Shown piece by piece: positions 43,989 through 54,436 of a stretch of 64,000 bases of DNA. The DNA comes from Pseudoalteromonas piscicida (GTDB lineage Bacteria > Pseudomonadota > Gammaproteobacteria > Enterobacterales > Alteromonadaceae). The DNA is taken from NCBI RefSeq assembly GCF_002208135.1, contig NZ_CP021646.1, positions 43,501-107,500 of the forward strand, in the 5' to 3' direction. Positions within the stretch are counted from its first letter, which is position 1. The number at the start of each line of letters is the position of its first letter. The notes beneath the pieces are model-generated. The model was not told the DNA's origin. It saw only the letters and a list, made by a program, of their open reading frames with translations, and did not search any database. A program made the position numbers and the translations under genes.

Positions 43989-45088
43989 TGGCAAAAATCA
44001 TCACCTTCGCGCTTATCTTTATCGCGCTAGCCGCCAGTCATTTGCTCATTGATGAGAAAGGCTATGTGTTGATCTCTTTCAATCAAACCACGATTGAAGG
44101 CAGCATAGTGTCTTTCACTATCTTGTTGTTGCTCGCCATCACCGCTTTAGTGTTGTTGGGTAAGGCAGTGCGTTGGTCATGGCATCGCCTAGTCAATACG
44201 AAAGGTCATTTTTCCAGAAAGCGTAAGCTAAAAGCGCAACAAGCATGGAATGAAAGTTTGTGGCTATTTATTAACGGCGAAGTGGAACAAGCCGCAACCT
44301 TGTTGACGAAAACGCCACAGCCGGATGAGCGCCAAGACTATGTTCGTGCCATCGCTGCAAAAGCGGCGTTAAAGCAAGGAGATGTTGTCAAAGCAAATAC
44401 AGAGTTAGAAGCAATATCTGACGACAACCAAGGGCAGCTCGCGGCACTGTGGCTGGAAGCAAATAATAGTGAACAGGCGTTAGCTTTACTTGATGACAAA
44501 ATGTCTGCGGCTAAACCGACTTCAGCGGTGCTTAGTGGTTACATTTTAGCTTGCCTACAGGCTAAGCAACCCGAGCTGGCTGCTGCACAAATCGCGAAGT
44601 GGCACAAAAAGCTTAGCTGGAGTGATGCCCAGTGGCAGAGTGTGTTTGAGCGCATGTTTGTGATAGCCCCAGAGCAAGCAGACACTTTGTTTAATACGCT
44701 ACCTAAGACAGTAAAAGCGCATGCAATACCAGCCCTTAATAGAGTGAAGCTGCAACAGGGACGCATAACGGAAGTGTTGGGTGAGCTCAAAAAGTTGCTC
44801 AAACAAGGTCAATATCACCAGCTGGCGGACCATCTGCAACACAGCACGCAAAGTAGTAATGAACTCAAGTTAGCACTGCAGCAGCAGTTGAAAAAACATC
44901 CAGGTGACAAGGAACTGCTGTTTGCATTGGCTTGCCTTTGCAATGCTGAGGGGGATTATGAACTTGCCGCGAAGATCTTTGATTCTTTAAGTGCAAACCC
45001 TTGGGAAGCGCGATGGAGTAAGCAAGCTCAGCTTGCCTACGAAAAAATGCATACGTACGAGAAAGCGTACTTAATCGCAAAATCATAA
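43985..45088 (+). CDS. hemY: HemY-like inner-membrane TPR protein
   Basis: A 367-residue protein with two N-terminal membrane helices (about 4-20 and 40-62; IITFALIFIALAASHLLI, then SFTILLLLAITALVLLGKAV) and a TPR-like helical domain to the C-terminus (about 85-365), which fits the gammaproteobacterial HemY family in this operon. Despite the symbol it is not the Bacillus oxidase. Its role is unclear; it may scaffold late heme synthesis. The ATG at 43985 overlaps the hemDX stop (ATGA). A terminator follows 3 bases after the stop. Confidence 0.85.
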   Translation: MMAKIITFALIFIALAASHLLIDEKGYVLISFNQTTIEGSIVSFTILLLLAITALVLLGKAVRWSWHRLVNTKGHFSRKRKLKAQQAWNESLWLFINGEVEQAATLLTKTPQPDERQDYVRAIAAKAALKQGDVVKANTELEAISDDNQGQLAALWLEANNSEQALALLDDKMSAAKPTSAVLSGYILACLQAKQPELAAAQIAKWHKKLSWSDAQWQSVFERMFVIAPEQADTLFNTLPKTVKAHAIPALNRVKLQQGRITEVLGELKKLLKQGQYHQLADHLQHSTQSSNELKLALQQQLKKHPGDKELLFALACLCNAEGDYELAAKIFDSLSANPWEARWSKQAQLAYEKMHTYEKAYLIAKS

Positions 45089-45090
45089 CG

Positions 45091-45122
45091 AAAAGCCTGC
45101 GCAGCAATGTGCAGGCTTTTTT
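45091..45122 (+). terminator. Rho-independent terminator of the hem operon
   Basis: AAAAGCCTGC pairs with GCAGGCTTTT around a 10-base loop, followed by Ts. It begins 3 bases after the hemY stop. Confidence 0.9.
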
Positions 45123-45220
45123 GCATTAAAGTTAGCTATACTCAACTCTGACATATGTCCTTGCTATCTCAGTTTAGATGCGTATGATCCCAAAAATTTT
45201 AACTGCAAATCGAGTCTCTT

Positions 45221-46216
45221 ATGATCAATAACACACTTCCACTGTTAGATTTACATCGCCACTTAGATGGTAACGTTCGTGCTACAACGATTTTAGAACT
45301 TGGCCAGCAGTTTAATATGGATTTACCTGCAACAGACCTTGAAGGCCTACGCCCGCATGTTCAAGTGTTGGACAATGCGCCCAATCTAATGGCGTTTCTT
45401 GAAAAGCTAGATTGGGGCGTAAAAGTACTGGGTGACTACGATGCTTGTCGCCGTATTGCGATTGAAAATGTTGCCGACGCAGTTGCACAAGGTATTGATT
45501 ACACTGAGCTAAGGTTTAGTCCTTACTACATGGCAAAAACCCATAATCTACACCCGCAGGGCGTTGTTGAAGCCGTAGTAGACGGTGTACAAAGTGCAGT
45601 CAAGGGTCAAGACATCAAGGTTAACCTGATCGGGATTATGTCACGCACATTTGGTGTGGAGAAATGCCAATATGAACTAGACGCGCTACTTGCCTTTAAA
45701 GAGCAGTTGGTTGCGATTGACCTCGCGGGTGACGAACTGGGCTTCCCTGGCGAGCTGTTTATTGAACATTACAAGCAGGTTCGCGATGCCTATCTTGGCG
45801 TGACGGTACATGCTGGCGAAGCTGAGGGCGCGGTAAGTATCTGGCAAGCCATTAAAGAACTTGGTGCAACACGTATCGGTCACGGAGTTAAAGCAATCCA
45901 TGACCCAGCACTGATGGACTATTTACGTGATAATCGTATCGGGATCGAGTCTTGTTTAACCAGTAACATCCAAACAAGCACCGTCGAAAGTTTAACAACG
46001 CATCCACTGAAAGCATTTTTAGATCATGGCGTATTGGCAACCATCAATACTGATGATCCTGCGGTTCAAGGTATTGAGTTGGATAACGAGTATAGCCATG
46101 CGGCTGCGGCGGCAGGTTTAGATTTGAGTGATATCCATAAAGCGCAGCGCAATGCAGTTGAGATTGCCTTTTTAAGCGAAGCTGACAAAAAAGCGTTGCT
46201 TGCAAAGAAAGCGTAA
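45221..46216 (+). CDS. add: Adenosine deaminase
   Basis: A 331-residue zinc enzyme that deaminates adenosine to inosine. Zinc ligands H12 and H14 (DLHRHLDG), H197 (VHAGE), D278 (NTDDPA), the catalytic E200 and H221 (RIGHGV) are all present. Length matches Add rather than adenine deaminase, which is close in sequence; adenine as the substrate cannot be fully excluded. It is a single gene after the hem operon and is followed by a stem-loop. Confidence 0.93.
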   Translation: MINNTLPLLDLHRHLDGNVRATTILELGQQFNMDLPATDLEGLRPHVQVLDNAPNLMAFLEKLDWGVKVLGDYDACRRIAIENVADAVAQGIDYTELRFSPYYMAKTHNLHPQGVVEAVVDGVQSAVKGQDIKVNLIGIMSRTFGVEKCQYELDALLAFKEQLVAIDLAGDELGFPGELFIEHYKQVRDAYLGVTVHAGEAEGAVSIWQAIKELGATRIGHGVKAIHDPALMDYLRDNRIGIESCLTSNIQTSTVESLTTHPLKAFLDHGVLATINTDDPAVQGIELDNEYSHAAAAAGLDLSDIHKAQRNAVEIAFLSEADKKALLAKKA

Positions 46217-46225
46217 GCCGAAATT

Positions 46226-46250
46226 GCTGTGTGGGATCATCCCGCACAGC
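46226..46250. terminator. Stem-loop between convergent add and CBS-domain genes
   Basis: GCTGTGTGGG (46226-46235) pairs with CCCGCACAGC (46241-46250), with one G-U pair, around a 5-base loop. It lies 9 bases after the add stop and over the CBS gene end. No strong T run. Confidence 0.5.
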
Positions 46251-46644
46251 TAAGATAGCTCTCTTTTAGTGCCGCAACGACTTGACTGCGCGTCACAATA
46301 CCAATAACTTTGCCGTCATTGAGTACGGGATAGACCTTAGGACTATTTTGTTGCATACGCTGTGCAAGATCGACAACGGTTGTTGCACCTTCAACGCTGA
46401 GAGCAGGCGTTGCCAGTAAATCTCTCACCTGTACTTTACCATCACAAAAGTAGCTGGAATTAAGCAAAGGCTTGAGTAGCTGCTGCTCTGAAATAAATCC
46501 AACAAGATGACGCTGTGCATCTATTACTGGCGCACCAATTAAATGATGCTTTTGCAGCAAACTAATCGCGTCGGTTAGTTCAGTCTCAGCGGTTAAGGCT
46601 GGGAAATCGGGTGACATGATGTCACGAACATAAACTTTACTCAT
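46237..46644 (-). CDS. CBS-domain pair protein
   Basis: A 135-residue protein made of two CBS motifs: VRDIMSPDFPALTAETELTD to VGFISEQQLLKP, and VRDLLATPALSVEGATTVVD to VIGIVTRSQVVAAL. CBS pairs bind adenosine nucleotides and regulate partners. The ATG at 46644 gives MSKVYVRDIM; an open frame continues upstream but lacks the family pattern. It is a single gene, near add. The partner is unknown. Confidence 0.85.
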   Translation of the reverse strand: MSKVYVRDIMSPDFPALTAETELTDAISLLQKHHLIGAPVIDAQRHLVGFISEQQLLKPLLNSSYFCDGKVQVRDLLATPALSVEGATTVVDLAQRMQQNSPKVYPVLNDGKVIGIVTRSQVVAALKESYLSCAG

Positions 46645-46801
46645 CATACTTCTCACGGTGCTTGGGTGTAATATGAGAATAGGGGGAAATGGTGGTTTGG
46701 TAAAATGGATTGTTTTGATTGGTTTGTTCTGTTTTTTCAATGTGTGACTAAAGGCCAGCCACACATTGAATAACGCTCTGGCTACTTAACTGAAGCCGAG
46801 G

Positions 46802-47515
46802 TTATTTAATAAACGCAAAAGCGTCCGCGTACATAAAGTCGCGCTCAGCACCATGGTTGATAAAGTCATCACGCACGATGCCAATCATATCAAAGCGGCC
46901 TGCCATATAAATGCTGTACGGCTCTAAAGAAACGATATCTTTCATCACGGCCTGATGAACGAAACCGCGATGGCCTTGCCATGCCTCACTGGCATTTTCT
47001 ACCACAGGAATAAACTGAAAGTGTTTATTTGAGGCGGCCCAAGCTTCCATTTCGGCTTTTGCATATAGCGCCGACTCTTCTTTTACACCCCAGTAAAATA
47101 GCACCGGTTGGTCGTAACCTGTTTCAGCTAAGTGATCAGCCATAGATTTGACATAAGAAAACCCAGTGCCGCCTGCTAGCAGTACTAAAGGACGCGCTTG
47201 ATCAACACGGATCTGAGATACGCCAAGCCCGACTTCTAATGCGACGGTTTGCTTTGTATCAAAAGCGTTACGTAAGTAATCTAGTGATTGCATGGCATAA
47301 GAGTCTGCGCCAGAAGCACCGATATGTAACTCTAACTGCTCTGTTTTTGAAGGGCTGCTGGCAATCGAGAAAGCACGTTTGTCTTTTTCACCAAGTACCA
47401 ATTGCAGATACTGGCCGGCTTCGAATTGCACCGCTTCTTCAGGTTTTAATATAACTTTGTGAACAAATTCCGTAAGAGGTGTAATTGAGACAACCTCTGC
47501 TGCTAATACTTGCAT
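46802..47515 (-). CDS. fre: NAD(P)H-flavin reductase Fre
   Basis: A 237-residue reductase of the ferredoxin-NADP reductase fold without an Fe-S domain. RAFSIASSP (about 49-57) binds flavin, and LVLLAGGTGFSYVKSMADHL (from about 110) binds NAD(P)H. It makes free reduced flavin for other enzymes. AAAGG precedes the ATG. It follows ubiD by about 78 bases, the E. coli arrangement. Confidence 0.95.
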   Translation of the reverse strand: MQVLAAEVVSITPLTEFVHKVILKPEEAVQFEAGQYLQLVLGEKDKRAFSIASSPSKTEQLELHIGASGADSYAMQSLDYLRNAFDTKQTVALEVGLGVSQIRVDQARPLVLLAGGTGFSYVKSMADHLAETGYDQPVLFYWGVKEESALYAKAEMEAWAASNKHFQFIPVVENASEAWQGHRGFVHQAVMKDIVSLEPYSIYMAGRFDMIGIVRDDFINHGAERDFMYADAFAFIK

Positions 47516-47548
47516 GTGTTACCTTTATTAAGCACGTGGCTAAAGTCT

Positions 47549-47574
47549 GTGCACTCTAGCATAGCTGAGTGCAC
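47549..47574. other. Intergenic stem-loop between ubiD and fre
   Basis: GTGCACTC pairs with GAGTGCAC, with inner AGC/GCT pairing, a one-base bulge and a 3-base loop. It lies in the short spacer between the two genes, so it could affect stability or relative output of the two cistrons. No T run is present. Confidence 0.45.
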
Positions 47575-47592
47575 AATGTTAGATGATATATG

Positions 47593-49065
47593 TCATTTGA
47601 TGGTGATCCCTAGAGTATCCCAAATTTCGTCAACACGTTGTTTAACCTCGGGATCCATAACGATAGGCTCGCCCCATTCACGGTCGGTCTCACCAGGCCA
47701 TTTGTTAGTTGCATCCATACCCATTTTAGAGCCAAGTCCGGACACGGGAGAAGCAAAATCGAGATAATCAATAGGCGTGCTTTCAACTAAGGTGGTGTCT
47801 CTGGCGGGATCCATACGTGTTGTTATCGCCCAAATCACATCATTCCAGTCGCGAGCATTCACATCATCATCGCAAACAATGACAAACTTGGTGTACATAA
47901 ATTGTCTAAGGAAAGACCATACACCCATCATCACGCGTTTAGCATGCCCCGGATATTGTTTCTTCATGGTGACGACCGCCATGCGGTATGAGCAGCCTTC
48001 CGGTGGAAGGTAAAAATCGACGATTTCCGGAAATTGCTTTTGTAAAATCGGCACGAATACTTCGTTGAGGGCAACACCAAGAATGGCAGGCTCATCAGGC
48101 GGGCGGCCCGTATAAGTGCTGTGATAAATTGGATCTTTGCGATGTGTCATATGGGTGACAGTCATTACAGGGAAGTCGTCAACTTCATTGTAGTAGCCGG
48201 TGTGATCGCCATACGGACCTTCTGGCGCGAGTTCGCCCGGTTGAATATATCCTTCTAAGACGATTTCAGCGCTTGCTGGTACTTGCAGTTCGTTAGAAAT
48301 AGATTGAACGACCTGCGTCTTACTACCGCGCAGTAGACCAGCAAATGCGTATTCGCTTAGGGTATCCGGCACTGGAGTTACCGCACCCAAAATCGTCGCC
48401 GGATCAGCACCGAGTGCTACAGATACCGGATACGGTTCGCCTGGGTGCTCTTTGCACCATTCTTGAAAATCAAGCGCACCGCCGCGATGTGATAGCCAGC
48501 GCATAATGATTTTGTTTTTACCTAATAGCTGCTGACGATAAATCCCCAAGTTCTGACGCTTTTTATAAGGACCTTTGGTTACCGTTAACCCCCATGTGAT
48601 TAAAGGTGCGGCATCACCAGGCCAGCAATGTTGAATAGGCAGCTTGGTGAGATCGACCTCATCCCCGCTCAGCACGACTTCCTGGCATGGGGCTTTTTTC
48701 ACTTCTTTAGCAGGCATATTCAACACTTGTTTGAACACCGGCAGCTGACCAATGGCTTCTTTAATTCCCTTCGGTGGATCGGGTTCTTTTAAAAAAGCGA
48801 GTAACTTGCCGACTTCTCTTAGTTCACTGACATCGCTTTGCCCCATGCCCATTGCGACTCGCTTTGGTGTGCCAAATAGGTTTGCCAGTACAGGGATGTC
48901 ATAACCAACAGGGTTTTCAAATAGGATAGCGGGTCCACCTGCTCGCAGCGTTCTGTCTGCAATTTCAGTCATCTCTAATTTGGTGGAAATAGGCTGCTTG
49001 ACGCGAACAAGTTCTCCTTGCTTTTCAAGCTGGGCTATAAAATCTCTTAAGTCTTGGTATTTCAT
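47593..49065 (-). CDS. ubiD: 4-hydroxy-3-polyprenylbenzoate decarboxylase UbiD
   Basis: A 490-residue decarboxylase of ubiquinone synthesis that uses prenylated FMN made by UbiX. The N-terminal [19 protein letters not shown], the central [26 protein letters not shown], and the E-x-x-x-R/E active-site region are typical. Length equals that of E. coli UbiD (about 497). It is upstream of fre on the same strand. Confidence 0.96.
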   Translation of the reverse strand: MKYQDLRDFIAQLEKQGELVRVKQPISTKLEMTEIADRTLRAGGPAILFENPVGYDIPVLANLFGTPKRVAMGMGQSDVSELREVGKLLAFLKEPDPPKGIKEAIGQLPVFKQVLNMPAKEVKKAPCQEVVLSGDEVDLTKLPIQHCWPGDAAPLITWGLTVTKGPYKKRQNLGIYRQQLLGKNKIIMRWLSHRGGALDFQEWCKEHPGEPYPVSVALGADPATILGAVTPVPDTLSEYAFAGLLRGSKTQVVQSISNELQVPASAEIVLEGYIQPGELAPEGPYGDHTGYYNEVDDFPVMTVTHMTHRKDPIYHSTYTGRPPDEPAILGVALNEVFVPILQKQFPEIVDFYLPPEGCSYRMAVVTMKKQYPGHAKRVMMGVWSFLRQFMYTKFVIVCDDDVNARDWNDVIWAITTRMDPARDTTLVESTPIDYLDFASPVSGLGSKMGMDATNKWPGETDREWGEPIVMDPEVKQRVDEIWDTLGITIK

Positions 49066-49372
49066 TGGCGCACTATGAATTGAGTTTGGCCTAGTATATC
49101 AACTAGGCATATTTTTCCTAGCTGTACGGATGGGATGGTGAAAAGGTTTAGCAACTCACTTTTGCATCTACACTATTGCGAAATAGACTACACTTTCAGG
49201 ACTTATCGGCTTGTCAGTGCGCCAGAGCAAGTGTATAAATTGTTATAAAAAGATGTGTGTGTTGAGTTGTTTTGATATGAAACAAGCAAAAATCGACTTT
49301 CGATGTAGCTCACATACCCTTTGCGCTATAGTCGCTGCGGTTGCATAAAACGATATCCTGAGGGGTCTGAGT
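49066..49372. other. Divergent intergenic region between ubiD and the GGDEF-EAL gene
   Basis: About 300 bases without a gene. GCCTAGT (49089-49095) and ACTAGGC (49102-49108) form a small hairpin in the ubiD leader. AT-rich sequence near 49220 may hold the rightward promoter, which I cannot place firmly. Confidence 0.4.
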
Positions 49373-51993
49373 TTGAAGTTGATGTCAAAATTGCTCGGGG
49401 GCTGCTGTTGCTGTTTTGTACGTTAGCACCAGCTCACGAGTTACCATATTATACTTTTTCTAATCATAGTGCGGTGATGTTGATCATCGAGCCCACGTCT
49501 GGAAAAATTTTGGATGCCAATAAGGCTGCTGCCGCATTTTATGGTTACAGCGAGGCTGTATTGGAATCAAAAGTCATCCAAGATATCAACTTATTTACCG
49601 CCGAGCAGGTTGCCAATGAGCGTCAAGCTGCATTAAATGAAGGCCGTAATTATTTTATCTTCCAACATCAAACTGCAGACGGCGGTGTGAAAACAGTGAG
49701 CGTTCACACGACTCCGTTTGAAAATAGTGATGGTAAACCTAGATTACTTTCTGTTATTCAAGATATAAGTGAGCAGCGTAAGCTACAGCAAGATCTCTGG
49801 CATTACCAAGCCAATCTTGAACAACAGGTCATGCTGCAAACTGAAAAAATTAAGCAAGCCAATACGGTACAGGTCATTTTGTTAACTGCGGTGATAGCGG
49901 TGCTTATTTTATCGATGGTGGTATTGATGACCGTTTTGATCAGGCTAAGGCGCTCCAATCAACGAGCACAAGACCAAGGTGCGAAACTCAGTGCTATTTT
50001 TGATGGTATTAAAGCATATCTGGTGTTTACGGATGAAACTCATCACATTGAAGCCGCTAATGGCTCAGTATTAAAGGATTTTGATAGTTTAGAAGGGTTA
50101 AAATCAAAATCTATTTATACCTTATTTGATGTCCTCGATAGTGAAAAGCTGCTAGCGGAAGGAGCACTTGAGTGCCAACTCGATGCGCGTTTTGACTATC
50201 GCAATGTTCGGGTTTCTTGCGCCCCTGTGATAAGTGAAACGCAAGCAAAGCTCGGTTTTATCTATGTTATTCAAGATATTACTGAAGAGCTTGAGAATGA
50301 ACGAGAGCAGCGCTTGGCAAGTACGGTATTTGCGACAACCACTGAAGGTGTGTTGGTTTCGGACAAGCATAATCAAATCCAAATGGTGAATCGCGCGTTT
50401 ACCGAAATTACTGGCTTTGGCATGGATGAAGTGATTGGGGAGACTCCGGCAATACTGAATTCTGGACGCCATGATGAGCGCTTTTTCAACGCGTTATATG
50501 ATGACTTGGTTAACAGAGGCCATTGGGAAGGAGAGATTTGGAATAAGCGCAAAAATGGTGAAATTTATCCGAGTTGGCTGCAGATATCTGCAGTATTTAA
50601 CGATGCTCGGGAAATTGACATGTATGTTGCGCTATTCAGCGATATTACCTCGAGAAAACGTAACGAACAGTTAATGTGGCAGCAAGCCAACTTTGATAGT
50701 TTGACAGGTCTTGCAAACCGCCACCATTACCACGTTAAGTTTGATTTAGCGTTAAAGCGAGCAGCCCAGTTAGAAGAACGCTTTGCAATTTGTTTTATCG
50801 ATCTTGACCGCTTCAAAGCAGTAAATGACACTCTGGGGCATCATATTGGTGATTTACTACTCAAAGAAGCTGCAAACCGTATTAATGAGTGCGTGCGTAG
50901 TTCTGATACTGTTGCAAGATTAGGTGGAGATGAATTTGCACTATTGTTACAAGATATTAGCTCAATCAGTGATTTAGAGCTGGTTGCGACTAAGATCTTA
51001 CGTGCACTAGCCAACCCATTCCATTTGGAAGGGCACGAAGCTTACGTCTCCGGTAGTATGGGGATCACTTTCTACCCAGATGATGGAACCGATCGTAAAG
51101 TTCTGTTACGTAACGCTGACAGTGCAATGTATAAAGCGAAGGAACATGGTCGCGACTGTTTTCAATTCTATACTTCAGCGATGCATCAACATGCCAAAGC
51201 GCGTAGCGTCTTAGAAAGTGCCTTGCATAAAGCGCTGTCTAATCGAGAGTTATCACTGGTGTATCAACCCATTTTTTCACAGCTGGGCAGCGGCGATCTC
51301 GTTGGTTGCGAAGTGTTACTACGATGGAAAAGTGAGTTGCTGGGCCATGTTTCACCCGACCAATTTATTCCTGTGTGTGAGGAACTGGGTCTTATCTTAC
51401 CCGTTGGAGAGTGGGTGCTGTATCACGCTTGCTCTCAAGTTAAAGCCTGGCAAGACAACTACGGTAGACCTTTATTCATTGCAGTTAACGTTTCTAGCAT
51501 TCAGTTTAAACGCCAAGATATGGTCGAGCTAGTAAGAAAGGTACTTAAAGATACTAAACTTGAAGCAAAATATCTGACTTTGGAAATCACAGAGTCCGTA
51601 CTGGTTGAAAACTCAGACAAAATATTGTCACAATTAAAAGCATTAAGAGAAATGGGCGTGGAATTGGCGATTGACGACTTCGGTACTGGGTATTCGTCGT
51701 TGAGTTATCTCAAGCGCTTCCCACTTTCTAAATTGAAAATTGATAGAACCTTTATTCGTGATCTACCTGAAGATGAAGAAGATAAAGCGCTCGTCAGCGC
51801 CATTATCTTGATGGCGCATAAATTGAATTTAAGGGTCATTGCAGAAGGGGTGGAAACGCCAGCACAATGTATGTTTTTAAAGAATTTGCTGTGTGATATG
51901 ACGCAAGGCTATTTCCATTCTAAACCAGTGGCACAACAAGAGTTTGAAGCGAACGTCCTAACCATGCAATATCACAAGCAAAGTCAGAGTTAA
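49373..51993 (+). pseudogene. PAS-GGDEF-EAL protein with a probable one-base frameshift in its signal peptide
   Basis: The long frame (open from 49321) encodes about 870 residues: a PAS domain (from SNHSAVMLIIEPTSGKILDA), a membrane helix (VILLTAVIAVLILSMVVLM), further PAS domains, GGDEF (LGGDEFALLL) and EAL (CEVLLRW, an EVL variant; DDFGTGYSSLSYLKRF, KIDRTFI). It should make or break c-di-GMP. No in-frame ATG precedes the PAS domain. The best start is the TTG at 49373, with GAGGGG 7 bases upstream; it reads KLMSKLLGG in another frame. One extra G in the 49397-49401 run joins it to LLLLFCTLAPA, a complete signal peptide. Real or a sequencing error. Confidence 0.75.
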
Positions 51994-52760
51994 CATGGGT
52001 GGTCTTGACATAACTTAGTCAGGGCTGTTTGCGCCTTATGATTACCTTGCTCAGCGGCAAGTTTAAGCCAGTGGATCGCTTTTTCGGTGTCTTTTACGCC
52101 ACCTTCTCCGTCGCGAAGCATTGTCGCATAGTTATATTGTGCCCACGGGTTACCTGTTTTTGCCGCTGCTGCAAACCCCGTTTTTGCTTCTTCAAAGTTT
52201 CCTTGGCTGTAAGCGTGAATTGCTTCTTGATTCTGTGTTGAGATCTTAGGTCCGTTGTATAGTGGCTTCGGCTTTTTAAATCTTTGTCTAACGACGCCAC
52301 CAAGCACATGGATCCCAACGGGTCTGTAGACAGAGACTATGGTTTCATCGTCAAGTAAGTCTAACAGGCTGTCTTTTTCTAGCGTCAGCCTTTGTGGCTT
52401 AAAATAATTATCGGTCATTAACATGCTGACGCGAATATCCCGTGTGATGTTACGCATTGTGCGGTAAGTGTAGGCACTTTCCTTCACTTTAATGCCGTCA
52501 TCTGTCAACTCAGTAATTTGCAATATCTGAAAAGCGGGATCATAAACTTGCTCCGCGTTTTTACCTGCATCAAAAATAATCAGGTCATCGATTTGTGGAG
52601 ATGTTAAGTATGTTTGATAACTGGCGACTTGTTGTTGATGCTGGTTATAAAAGTAAAGTGCGGTGGTGGCCACAATCAGTGCCGACACGGCAATTTTATA
52701 CTTACTGATAAGGTCGAATATTGAGTCGTAAAGGGAAAAAAATAGGCTTTTGATTTCCAT
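51990..52760 (-). CDS. Membrane-anchored Sel1-repeat protein
   Basis: A 256-residue protein with one N-terminal membrane helix (about 23-41) and a C-terminal Sel1-like pair (AIHAYSQGNFEEAKTGFAAAAKTGNPWAQYNYA, quoted only in part: GNPWAQYNYATMLRDGEGG and IHWLKLAAEQGNHKAQTAL). The middle has no domain I recognise (LIIFDAGKNAEQ..., YRTMRNITRDIRVS). Sel1 repeats bind proteins. Shares its stop region with the convergent c-di-GMP gene. Start has a weak ribosome site. Confidence 0.75.
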   Translation of the reverse strand: MEIKSLFFSLYDSIFDLISKYKIAVSALIVATTALYFYNQHQQQVASYQTYLTSPQIDDLIIFDAGKNAEQVYDPAFQILQITELTDDGIKVKESAYTYRTMRNITRDIRVSMLMTDNYFKPQRLTLEKDSLLDLLDDETIVSVYRPVGIHVLGGVVRQRFKKPKPLYNGPKISTQNQEAIHAYSQGNFEEAKTGFAAAAKTGNPWAQYNYATMLRDGEGGVKDTEKAIHWLKLAAEQGNHKAQTALTKLCQDHPC

Positions 52761-52849
52761 ATTCTATTAGTTGGTTATATATGAGTATGTCTAAGGTAGG
52801 CAACTTAAGTGTAGGGGACAAGTGTACTTGTCCCCATAAGTGTAAGATT

Positions 52850-54244
52850 TTATTTCCCTGCCATTTTCGTTTTGGCGTCGGCAGCCATTAAGGCAAATAC
52901 GGCGTACGCTGCGGTATTTTGCTTTAATTTTACTGGATCGACTTTATCAAGCGTGTCATCAGCAGTGTGATGATAATCAAAATAATCCGTACCATCCTGG
53001 TGTAAAGCAAAGATTGGAGCCGATGTGGCATTTTTTAGCGGAATTAAGTCAGGACCACCATGCGCACTGTTTTTGCCAATATAGGTTACGCCGAGAGGTG
53101 CCAACTGCTTTGCAATCTCGCGCACAACGGGTAAAGAGGCTGCATTTACATTTGATTCAAACGCATATACGACGTCCGCACCAAAATCGGACTCGGACGC
53201 GGCTACGATGCGGTCTAATTCTGCCTGATGCTTTTTAAAGTAGGCTTTTGCTCCCCAAAGACCTAGCTCTTCTGCTGCAAATAGGACTACGCGGACACTG
53301 CGTTTAGGGCGTTTTACATCGGCAATATGTTTCGCTGCTGCCATTGTTAACGCAACACCAGCACCATCATCGAGCGCACCCGTGCCAAGATCCCAAGAGT
53401 CTAAATGGCCACCAATCAAGACATATTGCTCTGGAAATTCGGTACCCGTGAATTCACCGATGACGTTGTAACTGGTTCCTTCACCTAAGTCCTCAGTTTG
53501 AATATTCAGTGCGACTTTAACTGCATGACCTGAGTTGATAAGGCGTGCTAGCTGATCCGCATCTGGATTAGCAACTGCAGTTGATGGGATCTTTGTTACT
53601 CCCGCTTTATAGTGACTGCCGCCAGTGTGCGCGAAGCGGTGGTGGCTGGTGCTGACTGAGCGCATCATATAAGCGATAGCGCCTTTTTTAGCCGCTTCTA
53701 CCGCACCGCTATTACGCGCTCTTACTGCGGGACCATAGCCATTACCATCAATATCGCGGTTCATGCGGTAGTTAATGAAGGCTATTTTACCTTTTAAGCT
53801 ATTGTCTGGCGCTGCAATAAGCTCATCGAGAGTTTCAAATAAAACTACTTCGCCACTTAAGCCATCTTTTGGTGTGCTGACACTATTTCCAAGTGCGGTG
53901 AGGTGCAGCGGTTGTTCGCTCGGTATAAGTATTTTTGCAGACTCATGGTAGCGACGCCATTCAGGGAAGGTGGCTTCCTCTACCCACACCTTGTCAAAAC
54001 CCAGTTGCTCAAATTGTTTCTTTGCCCAAGCTACCGCTTTTTTATCATTTTCGGTACCCGGTAATCGTGGGCCTACTTCTGTAGTGAGAGATTCTAGTAG
54101 CTGCCAGCTTAGGTTGCTTTGGCTTGCCGCTTCTCGGACTTGTTTAACTTGTTCTAGTTGTTGTGTAGTAAATTCTTCGGCTTGCAGTGCTGTGCTCAAA
54201 CCTGCGCTTAATAAACCAAATGCCAATAGTGATTTAAACTTCAT
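52850..54244 (-). CDS. Secreted M28-family metallopeptidase (carboxypeptidase Q-like)
   Basis: A 464-residue exported enzyme with a signal peptide (about 1-22, LSTALQAEE). A PA domain is inserted (about 120-240), and the zinc peptidase core has GGHLDSWDLGTGALDDGAG (H and D ligands), AAEELGLWGAKAY (E-E pair) and a late YFDYHHTADDT His ligand. It would trim peptides in the periplasm or outside. AAGGA lies 7 bases before the ATG at 54244; the frame extends further up without a signal. Confidence 0.9.
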   Translation of the reverse strand: MKFKSLLAFGLLSAGLSTALQAEEFTTQQLEQVKQVREAASQSNLSWQLLESLTTEVGPRLPGTENDKKAVAWAKKQFEQLGFDKVWVEEATFPEWRRYHESAKILIPSEQPLHLTALGNSVSTPKDGLSGEVVLFETLDELIAAPDNSLKGKIAFINYRMNRDIDGNGYGPAVRARNSGAVEAAKKGAIAYMMRSVSTSHHRFAHTGGSHYKAGVTKIPSTAVANPDADQLARLINSGHAVKVALNIQTEDLGEGTSYNVIGEFTGTEFPEQYVLIGGHLDSWDLGTGALDDGAGVALTMAAAKHIADVKRPKRSVRVVLFAAEELGLWGAKAYFKKHQAELDRIVAASESDFGADVVYAFESNVNAASLPVVREIAKQLAPLGVTYIGKNSAHGGPDLIPLKNATSAPIFALHQDGTDYFDYHHTADDTLDKVDPVKLKQNTAAYAVFALMAADAKTKMAGK

Positions 54245-54436
54245 GATAATCCTTGGTAAAAATGGAGTTACCGCGCGATTAAAGCATAATTTGTAATGGA
54301 AGTCCGTGTATTGCGATGAGGAAAATTCATCCACAATCTAGGGGCGCTTTATCTTGGAGATAATAGGGTAAAGCGGTTAGCGAATTGAAACATTTGGTAT
54401 AAAATACGCGATTAAGATAGCGAATAGGAAAGCACT

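Noticed and set aside
49089-49108. Hairpin in the ubiD leader as a terminator
   Set aside because: The stem is only 7 bp and lies at the 5' side of both flanking genes, where no transcript should end.
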